Assembly (NCBI GenBank): GCA_020683205.1 | Contig: CP085689.1 | Location: 3,032,230 to 3,096,229 of the forward strand | From: Lentisphaerae bacterium WC36 | GTDB taxonomy: Bacteria; Verrucomicrobiota; Lentisphaeria; Victivallales; SZUA-371 | Reading direction: 5' to 3' | Length of the DNA stretch: 64,000 bases | Shown here: piece after piece, positions 36,816 to 46,788 of the stretch | Layout of the letters: each line of letters opens with the position of its first letter | Position numbering within the stretch: position 1 is the stretch's first letter | Made by a program: the position numbers and the translations under genes | Notes under the pieces: generated by a model | What the model was told of the DNA's origin: nothing | The model's database searches: none | What the model saw: only the letters and a program-made list of their open reading frames with translations

Positions 36816-38870
36816 TTATTTTTCACCAAACAACTTCGGGTAAACCTCTTTATTAATGTAATCAAGAACTTGATATTCAACTCTTCCCCAAGGCATTTCA
36901 TGATTTTTTGAGAAAACTAATTCATCTTGCATAAAATAATAATTCTTTTGATTTACAAACAAGACACTCAAAGGAATACTCATCATTAAAATAACTAACA
37001 TTAAGTACGGTGCTACATTTATAAAAAATATTTTTTTGCTCGGAGCTTTTTTCAATATGAAAACAATCGCTAAAGAAAAATTCACTAAAGCAATAATTCC
37101 ACATATAACTGCAGCAATTATAACCCCATTAAAGAACTCTTTTATTGATAAAAAACTACTATAGCATGGCATTAAGCTCGCAATAATTAGCAAAATCAAA
37201 GCGACAAAGTAGCAAATCATTGCTTTTGAAAGCATTTTTTCTTCGGTAATTGCCATTTTTCTGCAATAATTCTTAACCATCAAGTTAAAACAAACGACGG
37301 GATTAACGAAGACGAACAGCAACAATAAAAACATTTGAGCAACAGTGGCAGGAGCATTAACAAATGAATATTCTCGCCCAGAAAGTAGCTCAACATGGGT
37401 AATAGTTAAATAAACGACAACTGGAAGTATAAGTGCAAACGATAAAAATTTCACCCACTCTTTAAAACTAAATTTCATCATCACTGGTGACATTTGCCAC
37501 TCTTCGTTGTTTTTATCGGTCAATAACGCAATAATCCAATAAATCCAAGCAAATATCATAGCAAAAAATGCTAAAATTAACACAATGCTAAATTCATAAT
37601 ACTTATACCACATCATGCGTTCAGGGCGCAATTCTTTTTTCAGCGATTCTGCCGTCCAATAGCATTTTATTGGAGAAAAAAGCATTACGGTTAAAAGACC
37701 AGCATGTTTTTCAATCGTTCTTTCGATTTCTTCCGAATTCCCAACTTGTTTAGCACCTAGTGAAATCTGACGCTTTTTGTTATAGTACTGCAATTGTTTT
37801 TTATTGCCCTCTTCAGCATAGTATTCACACAATGAATGAAGAAAAACTTGCTCCATAGAACATTCAACCAATGCCCCAATTAATGTTGTATTTTGCTTGC
37901 TATACTGTTGACAAAATGGTCCCCAGGTTTTTAATAATTTCTCAGCTTGTTCTTTATTACCTTTTTTATATTCAAGACGCGACAAGTAATTAATAGTTCG
38001 CGCTAATTGACGAAATGGTCCCATGCTATTTAAACATAACCCATTTGAAACAATGTTTAAGCGATAAAAATATTGTTCCATATTAGCAATTTCGTCAAAA
38101 CATAACCTTGAACGCTCTGCTGTAAATTCATCAAGATAAAATTTTAAATATGGTTTTGCAATGGCTTTATAATATTCATCTAAAGCTTGAGCCAATTTTT
38201 TTTCATCAATAATTTTTATACTGATGGAATATTTGCGTGAAAACTTAGGAAAAATCCCTTTATTGTATTGTTGTTTTTGATACTCTCTAAATTGTTCCCG
38301 ATCCATATCTTTGGGCTTTTCTTCGTCATAGTCTTCATAATAATCTTCATGCATATATTCGATGATACTTTCACTAAATAATACATACGCTTTTAAATAA
38401 TTATAAAGCGCATTTTCTGGTTCTAATTTTTCCCCATGCTCTAAAATTTTTAAAATTCGTTGATTATCTTTTCGTTGCTCAACGTATTCTTCATTTGCTA
38501 ACTCTTTCGGATCAATATCACTCGGAAAATCATTTAAATCTAACCTTGCAACATAATTAGCGTAATAAATTTTATTATCTGGGAATTTATCAACTATTGG
38601 TTTAAACTGTAATTCTCTACTTTCCTGCGATTTATCGCCTCGTAAAATTAATAATTGATCATCAGTTAATTTTTCGTTTATTTCTTGATCCATTTTAAGA
38701 ACACTTACAGATTCCAATTGACCCAATTTTTCAAGACCTCTATAATTTTTAATTATTGAAGAAAATTCACTCCAATTCAAAAAAATAAATATTCCAATAC
38801 AAATTGTTAAAATAATACAAAAAAGATTATTAATTTTCCAACGTAGATTATTTTGCTCTAAAAAGTTCAT
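36816..38870 (-). CDS. Large membrane protein, paralogue 1 of an unrecognised family
   Basis: 684 aa. One membrane segment (about residues 15-31), a soluble and mostly helical region (about 40-420), then six hydrophobic segments (about 425-670). Motifs shared with three nearby paralogues: NKIYYANY near residue 95, LEPENALYNYLKAYV near 150, KPYLKFY near 235, RPERMMWYKYYE near 417, and LLSGREYSFVNAPA after the second C-terminal helix. The YNYLKAYV and ANY segments look like TPR-type helices. I do not recognise the family. It is probably an inner-membrane protein with a periplasmic helical domain. It is last in transcription order of the group. Confidence 0.75.
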   Translation of the reverse strand: MNFLEQNNLRWKINNLFCIILTICIGIFIFLNWSEFSSIIKNYRGLEKLGQLESVSVLKMDQEINEKLTDDQLLILRGDKSQESRELQFKPIVDKFPDNKIYYANYVARLDLNDFPSDIDPKELANEEYVEQRKDNQRILKILEHGEKLEPENALYNYLKAYVLFSESIIEYMHEDYYEDYDEEKPKDMDREQFREYQKQQYNKGIFPKFSRKYSISIKIIDEKKLAQALDEYYKAIAKPYLKFYLDEFTAERSRLCFDEIANMEQYFYRLNIVSNGLCLNSMGPFRQLARTINYLSRLEYKKGNKEQAEKLLKTWGPFCQQYSKQNTTLIGALVECSMEQVFLHSLCEYYAEEGNKKQLQYYNKKRQISLGAKQVGNSEEIERTIEKHAGLLTVMLFSPIKCYWTAESLKKELRPERMMWYKYYEFSIVLILAFFAMIFAWIYWIIALLTDKNNEEWQMSPVMMKFSFKEWVKFLSFALILPVVVYLTITHVELLSGREYSFVNAPATVAQMFLLLLFVFVNPVVCFNLMVKNYCRKMAITEEKMLSKAMICYFVALILLIIASLMPCYSSFLSIKEFFNGVIIAAVICGIIALVNFSLAIVFILKKAPSKKIFFINVAPYLMLVILMMSIPLSVLFVNQKNYYFMQDELVFSKNHEMPWGRVEYQVLDYINKEVYPKLFGEK

Positions 38871-38958
38871 AGCTTCTCCTTATTATAACTGTTTATCATT
38901 AACCATAAATTAGCATAATATTGATCCAGTTTCAAGTTTCATCAACTTCAGAAAAACT

Positions 38959-41103
38959 TCAATCTTGTAGTAAGTATTCCTGAATCACTTTTTTGCCACG
39001 GCGCACCGCTTGATTAGTCAATTCAGCAAAAGGTTTCTGTAGGTTCTTAGAAAAAATCAGCTCATCTTTTAAAAAATAGTAATTTTTTTGCCGCTCAAAA
39101 ATGATGCTCAAACTAGAACAAATGATTAAAGTTGCTATCATAAAATATGGTGCAACATTAAGGAATAAAATTAGCTTTTTAATTGATTTTTTGAAGAAAG
39201 AAAGAGTAAAAAATATTAACACATTACCAATCAATAAAACGCCCAATACTGCGATAACAGTTGCGACAGCAAAGACCCCGTCCATATAAGTTAATCTTGT
39301 ACGATAGGAATCATAGCAATAAACTGTACTCAAAGTTATAAGTGCAACCATAATCACTCCGTAACAAATCATTGATTTCGAAAATAATTTTTCTCTTGAC
39401 AGATTATTTTTTTGACAATAGCTTTTAACAATTAAATTAAAACAAATCAAAGAATTTAATAAAACAAAAATAGTCAATAAAAATAATTGCATTAAAACAA
39501 CTGGAGCATTTATCACTGCAAAATTTCTTCCCGATAACACTTCAAAGTGGGTTAAAACAAGATAAATTGCCACCGGAATAATGACACTGCTCAAAATAAA
39601 GAAAAACCATTGTAGCGTAGATAATTTAACTACTACCAAGTTATTTTGAAAAAGTGCCTTATCGTCTGAAAAATACCGTTTTTTCACCAGAACAGACACA
39701 CCCCATAGAAGCAAACCTACAATAAAGGCTATCAATGATAAAAATGTCACAAAAAACTCTTCTAAGTATTTATACCACATCATTCGTTCAGGAGTTAATT
39801 TTTTTCGCAAATCTTCCGCCGTATTATAATATTCACTCGGGCTTAACATTATTGCTGAAAGAGGTCCTGCACTCTCCTCAGTAATCGAAAGCTTATATTC
39901 GTCTTCTTCAACATCTTTTAAAGTTTTGATAGAGAAAAGGTGTTTCATCATCTTTTGTAATTGATCTTGTTCTCCAGTTTCATGATACAATTCACAAAGA
40001 TCCATGGTATAAATTTCAGCAATAGCCCTAGCAAATGCAAAATCACTATATGCTTGAATATTTTGCGCGCTCTGAGAAAGTAAAGTTTTTAAAGTTTTAA
40101 GCAATTCTTCTGCGTCTCTATGAAAATTTTCTTTAAACATAGTTCTAGCATAAGAGCTAATTAATTTTGCAATTTCATAAACTTTTTCTTCGCAAGATGA
40201 ATCATATTCACGCTCAACTAAACTCAAACAAAATACTTGAAAATTATTAATTTTATCAAATTTAATTAGCCGTTTTTGTACGCATAGTTCATAATTATAA
40301 CTTTTTAAGTATGGTTTTTTCAGTCCAGCATAATATTCCATCATACTAAGATCAAATTTTTCTTTATTTATAATAATTGCTTGACTTTTTGTAGGGCGCA
40401 AATAATCAAGGAAAAAACCTTTCTCAAAAAGTTTTTGCAGCTCAGATTCATATTCTTTTCTAGAAAGATGTTTTTTCTTTAAAATTAAATTTAATGGTTG
40501 TGCTTCAGTGAAGCTAACTGCCTCGCTAAAGTATACATATGCCTTCAAGTAATTATACAAGGCATTTTCTGGTTCAAGTTTTTCCCCATTATTTAATTCT
40601 TTAATTAAAAAAGGAGAAGGCGTTTTAATTTCCGTTTGAATCTTCTCTTTGAAAGCTAAATTAGAATTATTTTTTTTTAATATTTGGAAAATTTTATAAT
40701 TATTTAATTTTTCCATGATAGAATAATATTCACTAAAAATAACAGGTAGATCTTCTCGATGAGCTCCAAACATTTTATATTGAAGGTTTCGCGCATAATT
40801 AGCATAGTAAATCTTATTTTTAGGGAATCTTTTAACTACAGCCTTTAACTGTTGTTCTTTATTTTTTTTGGATTTATCCCCATAAAGTATTAAAAGTTTT
40901 TCAGAGTCAAGTTTTTCCCGTATTTTTTTTTCAAACTTTACTTGCTCGACGAGCAACCATTTATCATTATCTAAAAATCCCATTACGGTATAACTTATAC
41001 TACTATTTTTCAAGAAGAAGAACAGCAAGAATAGTGAAGACAAAAGCAAACAACAAAGATTTAGGTTTTGCCAACGCTTTCTATTTTTTTTTACAAAATT
41101 CAT
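38959..41103 (-). CDS. Large membrane protein, paralogue 2 of the same family
   Basis: 714 aa, the closest relative of paralogue 1 by eye. It shares NKIYYANYARNL, LEPENALYNYLKAYVYFSEA, LTPERMMWYKYLEE, and VLSGRNFAVINAPVV. It has the same one-plus-six membrane topology, and an insertion of about 40 residues before the PENALYNY motif. The C-terminal helices end in RQKNYYFLKDELIFSKNL, also nearly identical in paralogue 1. It lies 88 bp upstream of paralogue 1. Function unknown. Confidence 0.75.
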   Translation of the reverse strand: MNFVKKNRKRWQNLNLCCLLLSSLFLLFFFLKNSSISYTVMGFLDNDKWLLVEQVKFEKKIREKLDSEKLLILYGDKSKKNKEQQLKAVVKRFPKNKIYYANYARNLQYKMFGAHREDLPVIFSEYYSIMEKLNNYKIFQILKKNNSNLAFKEKIQTEIKTPSPFLIKELNNGEKLEPENALYNYLKAYVYFSEAVSFTEAQPLNLILKKKHLSRKEYESELQKLFEKGFFLDYLRPTKSQAIIINKEKFDLSMMEYYAGLKKPYLKSYNYELCVQKRLIKFDKINNFQVFCLSLVEREYDSSCEEKVYEIAKLISSYARTMFKENFHRDAEELLKTLKTLLSQSAQNIQAYSDFAFARAIAEIYTMDLCELYHETGEQDQLQKMMKHLFSIKTLKDVEEDEYKLSITEESAGPLSAIMLSPSEYYNTAEDLRKKLTPERMMWYKYLEEFFVTFLSLIAFIVGLLLWGVSVLVKKRYFSDDKALFQNNLVVVKLSTLQWFFFILSSVIIPVAIYLVLTHFEVLSGRNFAVINAPVVLMQLFLLTIFVLLNSLICFNLIVKSYCQKNNLSREKLFSKSMICYGVIMVALITLSTVYCYDSYRTRLTYMDGVFAVATVIAVLGVLLIGNVLIFFTLSFFKKSIKKLILFLNVAPYFMIATLIICSSLSIIFERQKNYYFLKDELIFSKNLQKPFAELTNQAVRRGKKVIQEYLLQD

Positions 41104-41414
41104 TACATCTCAATTTTTAATATTTAAAAACAGTTCTCATTATTAGATAATGATAATGCATTTTTTGTAAAAATACAAGCAAATATGCTTCAATTTTTTT
41201 TAAAGTATTTTATATCAATAAAACTGTTAAAATTATAAATTATTATTTAAATAAAATCCACCATTTTCTTAATAATTGCAATAATTTTCTCAGTGGTTTT
41301 AACAAGTGTTTATTTGCAAACTACAACTTTTTCCATATAATTAGTCCGACACACACAAAGCTCTCCAATTATTGTTAAATTTTTTGACTGTGTGGTCGGA
41401 GACTTTATTTAATG
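41104..41414. other. Intergenic region between arsC and membrane paralogue 2
   Basis: About 310 bp, AT-rich. It contains the hairpin at 41345-41400 and presumably the promoter of the paralogue 2/1 pair. Nothing else was seen. Confidence 0.5.
41345..41400 (-). terminator. GC-rich hairpin downstream of arsC
   Basis: TCCGAC-A-CACACA pairs with TGTGTGGTCGGA: 12 pairs with one bulge and a loop of about 31 bases. It is 15 bases after the arsC stop on the minus strand. The sequence after it is A/T-mixed rather than U-rich, so it may be a terminator, an RNA stability element or an operator. Confidence 0.4.
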
Positions 41415-41855
41415 CTACTCAAGCCCTTCTGGTAAAGTTTTGATAAATGCCTTGATTTGGTCACGCACTTCACGGTAACAATTTAATTGTTCTTCTTCTG
41501 ATGCGCCCTTTTCTGCTAATTCACGCGCCATTTTTGGAGGATCGTCAAACCCTACATGAACTTTTTTACAATAAACAGGCAATATAGGACAAGTTTCGTG
41601 AGCATTGCCACAAACCGTAACAACAATATCAAGTTTTACATTATCAAATTCATCAATATGCTGTGATTTTTGATTAGTGATATCAATGCCCGCCTCCGCC
41701 ATAACTTTAACTGCATTTGGATTTAATCCATGAGTTTCAATCCCTGCGGAATAAACATTATACAAATCACCTTTTAATGCCTTAGCCCAACCTTCAGCCA
41801 TCTGACTACGACATGAATTTCCTGTACATAAAAACAGTAAATTTAATTTTTCCAT
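41415..41855 (-). CDS. arsC: Arsenate reductase, thioredoxin-coupled (LMW-PTP fold)
   Basis: 146 aa from the ATG at 41855, with GGAG nine bases upstream. It reduces arsenate to arsenite using a cysteine relay recycled by thioredoxin. The nucleophile loop [13 protein letters not shown] holds Cys10 and Cys15. The redox pair Cys82 and Cys89 is in [12 protein letters not shown]. This is the same numbering as the Staphylococcus aureus pI258 enzyme. No arsR, arsB or acr3 is adjacent, and the gene sits inside the membrane-paralogue cluster, so its resistance role here is uncertain. Confidence 0.93.
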   Translation of the reverse strand: MEKLNLLFLCTGNSCRSQMAEGWAKALKGDLYNVYSAGIETHGLNPNAVKVMAEAGIDITNQKSQHIDEFDNVKLDIVVTVCGNAHETCPILPVYCKKVHVGFDDPPKMARELAEKGASEEEQLNCYREVRDQIKAFIKTLPEGLE

Positions 41856-41966
41856 TATTTTTAACTCCAATATTTTAAAAACATTACATCATTTGGTCAT
41901 TTGGCAAAATAATACAATTTAAAGATTTTTCAATATTTTTCTTTAATTAATTTTATCTTTTGATAA

Positions 41967-43961
41967 CTACTTATCGATCTGATCAAAAATAAATTCGAAA
42001 ATATTTCTTGCAGCATTAGCTTCAATGTCACAACTAAGCTGTTCCTCAAACATCGTAACGCCGAATACTTCATCAGTGTCCATTAATAAACGTTCATGAG
42101 CCCTTATAAAGACTGCATGAAAAAGTACTAATAATGGAACTAAAAAAAGAAGATAACAAAGTAGTCTTTTAAAAAAAACTGTTTTGTATAACACAAATTT
42201 TTTTCGCCAATCACAACAAAATAATAGCGGAACAATAATAAAATAGACGATCAAAGCACAAAGGTACATTATCGACAAAATATTAAATTTAAATTTAAAC
42301 TCGCCAAGCTCATAAATTCTTTCACTTGCTTTTAAAATAATAAATTCATTTAAGTTTGATGCGCCTAGAACCAACACTACAAAACTAATCAACATCAAAA
42401 TAGCGGATAAATCTAACACTCTTGGAGTAGGCTGCTTAGCCTCTTTAAAATCATTTTTAACGGAACAAATAACGCTTAAAATAATTCCACCAAAAACTGT
42501 CGCAATTAGCAATATAAACTGCCCAACAAATGCACCGATATTATTTACAAAATTATAATCTCGTCCACTAAAGCAGTCCATATTTATAAACAGCAAATAG
42601 CAAAGTAACGGAATTGAACCACCCAAAATAGCGGTATTAAGCGCCTGAATTTTAGTAGGGTAAATTGTTACTTCATGAGCGTCAATTCCATGTTTTTTCA
42701 AATCCCATAACATAAAATAAATCGCAATAATCATCAATAAAGTAATGACTACAACTACTCCGCCAAAATCTTCATCAAAGAAAAAATATTCTAAATGACG
42801 AGTATTAGCTATCAACTGCTTTAGCTCACTTTTTGATGTCGTGCTATGATACAGTCCACTTGTTAACACCCCTACCAACAATGCACTGTGATTCTTATGA
42901 ATTTTGTGAAAATTATTCCCCCCAATATAATTTTCAGAGCGCTTATATTCATAAATATTTTGGGCCTTCTGTCGATATTTTTTAGCTTTAACATTATCTC
43001 TAAGCAAAAAATAAACCGCACTTTTAGTGTTATATGCCTTTTTAGCATTTTCAATGGTTGCAATTGCGCTAAGCAACATGCTATTATTATTCGCAGCCAT
43101 TTGCTGCGCTAATTCATTATCTAAATTTATAAATTTTTTCAAACGCTTTAATTTTTTTTCTTTTTGTAATAATATGACATAATAACACCACACCATATTT
43201 TGTCTATTCATCATTGAATAAATTGGAACTAGTTCAGTTCCTTTTACCATGATTGCCGTAATATAATCGCCATAATTTCCATAACCTTCAAGGACTAAGT
43301 TTAACCTTTGTTGGCTAAACTCTTCTGCATAAGTATCAAGAAATGGCTTTTCACAACCTTTTTTAAATTCTTCCATTGCTAGGTCAAATTTTTTGCGATC
43401 TAAAACAATCAGCCTGTCATTATTTTCGATAGTTCGCTTCGTAAATTGCTGTTCCGTTTCATTTTTTTCTGCCTCTTTGTAGTGAAACGAAAGACTAGCA
43501 TCTTGATCTTTCCATGCAACCGCCTCTGACAATAGCACGTTTGCATTAATAAAGTTGTAATAACCATTGTTAGGGTCAATGTTTTTTGCACGCTCAAGGA
43601 GTTTATTAATTTTTTGAATTTGACCGTGTTTTTCTGCTAAGTTCCGTGGATCTTTTTCACATTCTTTAATATCTTCAACTGTATCAATTCCTGGAATCCA
43701 TTGATTGCGAAAAAGATTAGCTAAATAAATTTTGTTTTCTGGATATTTGTTATGTAAGTAACGAGCGTTTTCACGATTTTTACCATTGTAATTAATAATA
43801 ATTTTTTCTTCTTCATTAAGGCTGTCAATATTGATTAAATGCAATTTTTCTTCTTGAATTAAATAATAACAACGCACCTTGTAAGCGACGCTATTAACAT
43901 AAAAAGCTAACAGCGCCAACAAGCTAACCAAACCTAAAATTTTCCATCGTTTTTTTATCAT
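41967..43961 (-). CDS. Large membrane protein, paralogue 3 of the same family
   Basis: 664 aa. N-terminal membrane segment (about residues 8-24), helical soluble region to about 400, then six membrane segments. Shared motifs: ENKIYLANLFRNQ, IDPNNGYYNFINANVLLSEA, CEKPFLDTYAEEF, and DCFSGRDYNFVNNIG after the second C-terminal helix. It lacks the MMWYKY motif of paralogues 1 and 2, so it is a more distant member. It starts 21 bp after paralogue 4, so the two are probably co-transcribed. Confidence 0.75.
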   Translation of the reverse strand: MIKKRWKILGLVSLLALLAFYVNSVAYKVRCYYLIQEEKLHLINIDSLNEEEKIIINYNGKNRENARYLHNKYPENKIYLANLFRNQWIPGIDTVEDIKECEKDPRNLAEKHGQIQKINKLLERAKNIDPNNGYYNFINANVLLSEAVAWKDQDASLSFHYKEAEKNETEQQFTKRTIENNDRLIVLDRKKFDLAMEEFKKGCEKPFLDTYAEEFSQQRLNLVLEGYGNYGDYITAIMVKGTELVPIYSMMNRQNMVWCYYVILLQKEKKLKRLKKFINLDNELAQQMAANNNSMLLSAIATIENAKKAYNTKSAVYFLLRDNVKAKKYRQKAQNIYEYKRSENYIGGNNFHKIHKNHSALLVGVLTSGLYHSTTSKSELKQLIANTRHLEYFFFDEDFGGVVVVITLLMIIAIYFMLWDLKKHGIDAHEVTIYPTKIQALNTAILGGSIPLLCYLLFINMDCFSGRDYNFVNNIGAFVGQFILLIATVFGGIILSVICSVKNDFKEAKQPTPRVLDLSAILMLISFVVLVLGASNLNEFIILKASERIYELGEFKFKFNILSIMYLCALIVYFIIVPLLFCCDWRKKFVLYKTVFFKRLLCYLLFLVPLLVLFHAVFIRAHERLLMDTDEVFGVTMFEEQLSCDIEANAARNIFEFIFDQIDK

Positions 43962-43982
43962 TTATTTCCCAAATGATTTTTA

Positions 43983-45926
43983 CTATTTTGCGAAAAGAGC
44001 TTCCAGTTTCTTTTGCGCGTCTTTAGCAACATCAACTTCAAATTTAGTGAGTTCATTTTCTAAATTTTTGGTTAAAATATACTTATCTTTAGCAAAATAA
44101 TATTTAAACAGTGCTATGTCAATAGCTAATACAGCTCCAATCATAACTGCAGCAACAACCGCTAGGTATGGAGCTAAATTAATCCAATATAAACGCTTAT
44201 ACTCTTGATGCTCTCTATATAATGCCACACTATAAAGAATCCACCATAGCAATAAAGATATTAAATAAATCCCCATTATAACACCAACAATTTTTAGTGC
44301 GTCCGTTGCCTGCTTCACTGTTTCTATTCCTAATGCACTACTAAAAAACTGCAATGATAAACATATAAGTGCAACTGTAATAAGCGCTATATTTGTGTTA
44401 AAAAAATTATTTTTTGGCACAACATCAATGCTATTCTTCGAACACCATTTTCGTACAAAATGGCGAAGAGTCCAACATGTTGGCAATATAGCCAACCAAA
44501 TAAAAGTTATTTTTTGCATTACCAAAGAAAAATAATTATAAACGCCCAAGGCATAATCGCGACCATTTAAGGCATCAATATTTAAGAGCAACAAATAAAC
44601 TCCAAGCGGTAAAATTAAACTCCACCAAGCAATGTACAAGTGCTCGGAAAAATTCGCCCTAAATATTGTACAGCTTTTTTTGTTTAATAAAGCGGCTATA
44701 AGAGCGACTGCTGAAAATATTACGACAGCAATAAGTATCACACACGTTAAAAAAGTTTCTGTTACAATATCAAATAATTTATACCATAAATTACGCTCAT
44801 AACTAATTTCTTGAGCAAACTGTTCTTCTGTTAAATTATTACTCACCGACGGCACTATCATTGCTCCAATAAGTCCATATTTTTTCTCAAATTTAGCTAT
44901 TCGGTCACTAGAAAAACTATTCTTAATATCATTTACTAGTTTAAGTTTTTTTATTGTTAAAGATTTATTTTTAATGTCACCAATTTCATTATAGTAACAA
45001 GCTTCCCCCCTATAAAGAATTGTTGAACAGCATATTACCACCAATGGTTGAATTAAACTACCGTTAGTATTTTCATTGAATTGTTTTAAAAATTTATCCC
45101 CTTCAGCAAATAATTTTTTAGCTGACTTCGGATTATTATTTTTATACTGTTGATGCGCATACCATGCCATAACATAAATATTTTCACGAAATTTGCCAAA
45201 GTAAGGCATCAAAAGACCAGCATCATCAGCTATTTTATTAAGACTTTTTCCTAATGAATCAATAACTTTATACTTCATTTTCATGCGCTTGCGATGAAGC
45301 TCAGTAGAATACGTTTTTAAATAGGGTTTACTGATTCCTTGATAAAATTGCACAATTCCTTGCTGCAATTTCCCTTCATCAACAACTTTGTAATTGCTCT
45401 GTTTCAATTCTTTATAAGAAGGGCACTCCCCTTGCAATATTTTTTCAAAAGTTTTTTTGCCTTCACATTTATTTTTGCTAGATTCGTCCTTAATTAATTT
45501 GACGCCATCACGAAAATACACGTACGCTTGCAAATAATTATAAAAGGCATTTTCTGGATCTTTTTTCTCAGCATCTTGTAGAATTTTTAAAAGTTTTTCA
45601 CTATCAATTTCATCAAATTTAAGATGATTTATATAATTAGCTAACAACATCTTGTCATTAGGGAATTTATCTAAAATTGCTTTTTGCTGGTCAACTTCCT
45701 TTTCCTGAGAATAGTCCCCATAAATGAAAAATTTTTCATCATCGGTTAAATTAGAGTCTATTTCCTCTTCAATAATTTCCTCAAGAATAGATGTTGGACG
45801 AAATCCATCAAAGAATGAATTCCTAAAGATTTTGTTTCTACTATTAACAAATATAAAAGTAGCAATAACAAAAATGCCTGAAATTGCCACAACCGCCCCT
45901 TTCCACCATTTCGCCTGTGCCTTCAT
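43983..45926 (-). CDS. Large membrane protein, paralogue 4 of the same family
   Basis: 647 aa. One N-terminal membrane segment (about residues 9-26), soluble helical part to about 400, six C-terminal membrane segments. Motifs: LTDDEKFFIYGDYSQE, NDKMLLANYINHL, KDPENAFYNYLQAYVYFRDG, ISKPYLKTYSTEL, ERNLWYKLFD, and DALNGRDYALGVYNY. It starts the cluster in transcription order, with GAGGAGAT upstream of the ATG. No catalytic signature was seen. Function unknown. Confidence 0.75.
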   Translation of the reverse strand: MKAQAKWWKGAVVAISGIFVIATFIFVNSRNKIFRNSFFDGFRPTSILEEIIEEEIDSNLTDDEKFFIYGDYSQEKEVDQQKAILDKFPNDKMLLANYINHLKFDEIDSEKLLKILQDAEKKDPENAFYNYLQAYVYFRDGVKLIKDESSKNKCEGKKTFEKILQGECPSYKELKQSNYKVVDEGKLQQGIVQFYQGISKPYLKTYSTELHRKRMKMKYKVIDSLGKSLNKIADDAGLLMPYFGKFRENIYVMAWYAHQQYKNNNPKSAKKLFAEGDKFLKQFNENTNGSLIQPLVVICCSTILYRGEACYYNEIGDIKNKSLTIKKLKLVNDIKNSFSSDRIAKFEKKYGLIGAMIVPSVSNNLTEEQFAQEISYERNLWYKLFDIVTETFLTCVILIAVVIFSAVALIAALLNKKSCTIFRANFSEHLYIAWWSLILPLGVYLLLLNIDALNGRDYALGVYNYFSLVMQKITFIWLAILPTCWTLRHFVRKWCSKNSIDVVPKNNFFNTNIALITVALICLSLQFFSSALGIETVKQATDALKIVGVIMGIYLISLLLWWILYSVALYREHQEYKRLYWINLAPYLAVVAAVMIGAVLAIDIALFKYYFAKDKYILTKNLENELTKFEVDVAKDAQKKLEALFAK

Positions 45927-46143
45927 AATGAAATCTCCTCACTTATTAAATTTAGCTAAGATTTAATATAACATAAAATCGCTATTTTCACAAGTTTAAT
46001 AAAATGCTACATAAATTAGCTTTAAAAAAATACCTCTAAATACTTATAACTTTTTATACTATTGTAAAATTATTCTAACAATGCTATATATAAGTTAATT
46101 CATATTTTGATTATGATTTTATAAAAAAGGCATCAAGCTTAAA

Positions 46144-46760
46144 ATGTCTAAAAACAAAAATCAACACTATGTTCCCCCAATTTTATTTTAAATATTTTTC
46201 TGATAATCTGGTAGTATTAATTAATCCATACTTAAATCAAGAAAAATGTTAGTGATACACATGGATTAGTTCAACATGGGTTAATAATATCTTTTCCGCT
46301 TTCAAACAATAAAAATCTATTATTAATTGATATAGATAGGTATGACATTGGTTAAGGATATATTGTAATTTATAAAGTTGAAGCTATAAACAATGATTAA
46401 TAAGCTACAGCTATATTATTCAGAAAATTACATTTATTTCCCATCTATAATAAGTGATGACATTATTGAATGATATATAATGAAGAAAAAGAATATTTGC
46501 AAAAATTTACAGCAAAAAAAGTTCCCTTTTATATAGATCATAATATTATAAAATTTGTGACACAGAAATCTTACCAATATTTTCAGTTGTCGCTTTTAAA
46601 GCCTAAACCACTTGAAAAGAATGCTTATTATTCATTTAGAAATTTGGAAATTGCTAAGTTTCTAAGAGAAAAATTATTGAGCTTCAGTCATTTTTTATTT
46701 AAAGATTATTACAACTTTAATACTACATTCAAAAAGGCTTTAAAGCGAGTAGACACATGA
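46144..46760 (+). pseudogene. Decayed DUF4238-like gene
   Basis: From the ATG at 46144 the reading MSKNKNQHYVP is the classic DUF4238 opening. At the five-C run (46174-46178) one extra C breaks the frame. With four C it continues PQFYFKYFSDNLVVLINPYL, exactly the expected family continuation, until TAG at 46250. After it, another short reading (VSDTHGLVQHGLIISFPLSN, then LLLIDID, about 46250-46360) resembles the later part of the family. A 96-codon reading at 46470-46760 may be the remains of the C-terminal part. The middle is deleted. No function remains. It fills most of the gap between the membrane cluster and the ABC-F gene. Confidence 0.6.
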
Positions 46761-46788
46761 AGCATTTCTCTATAGGAATTCTAAAAAC

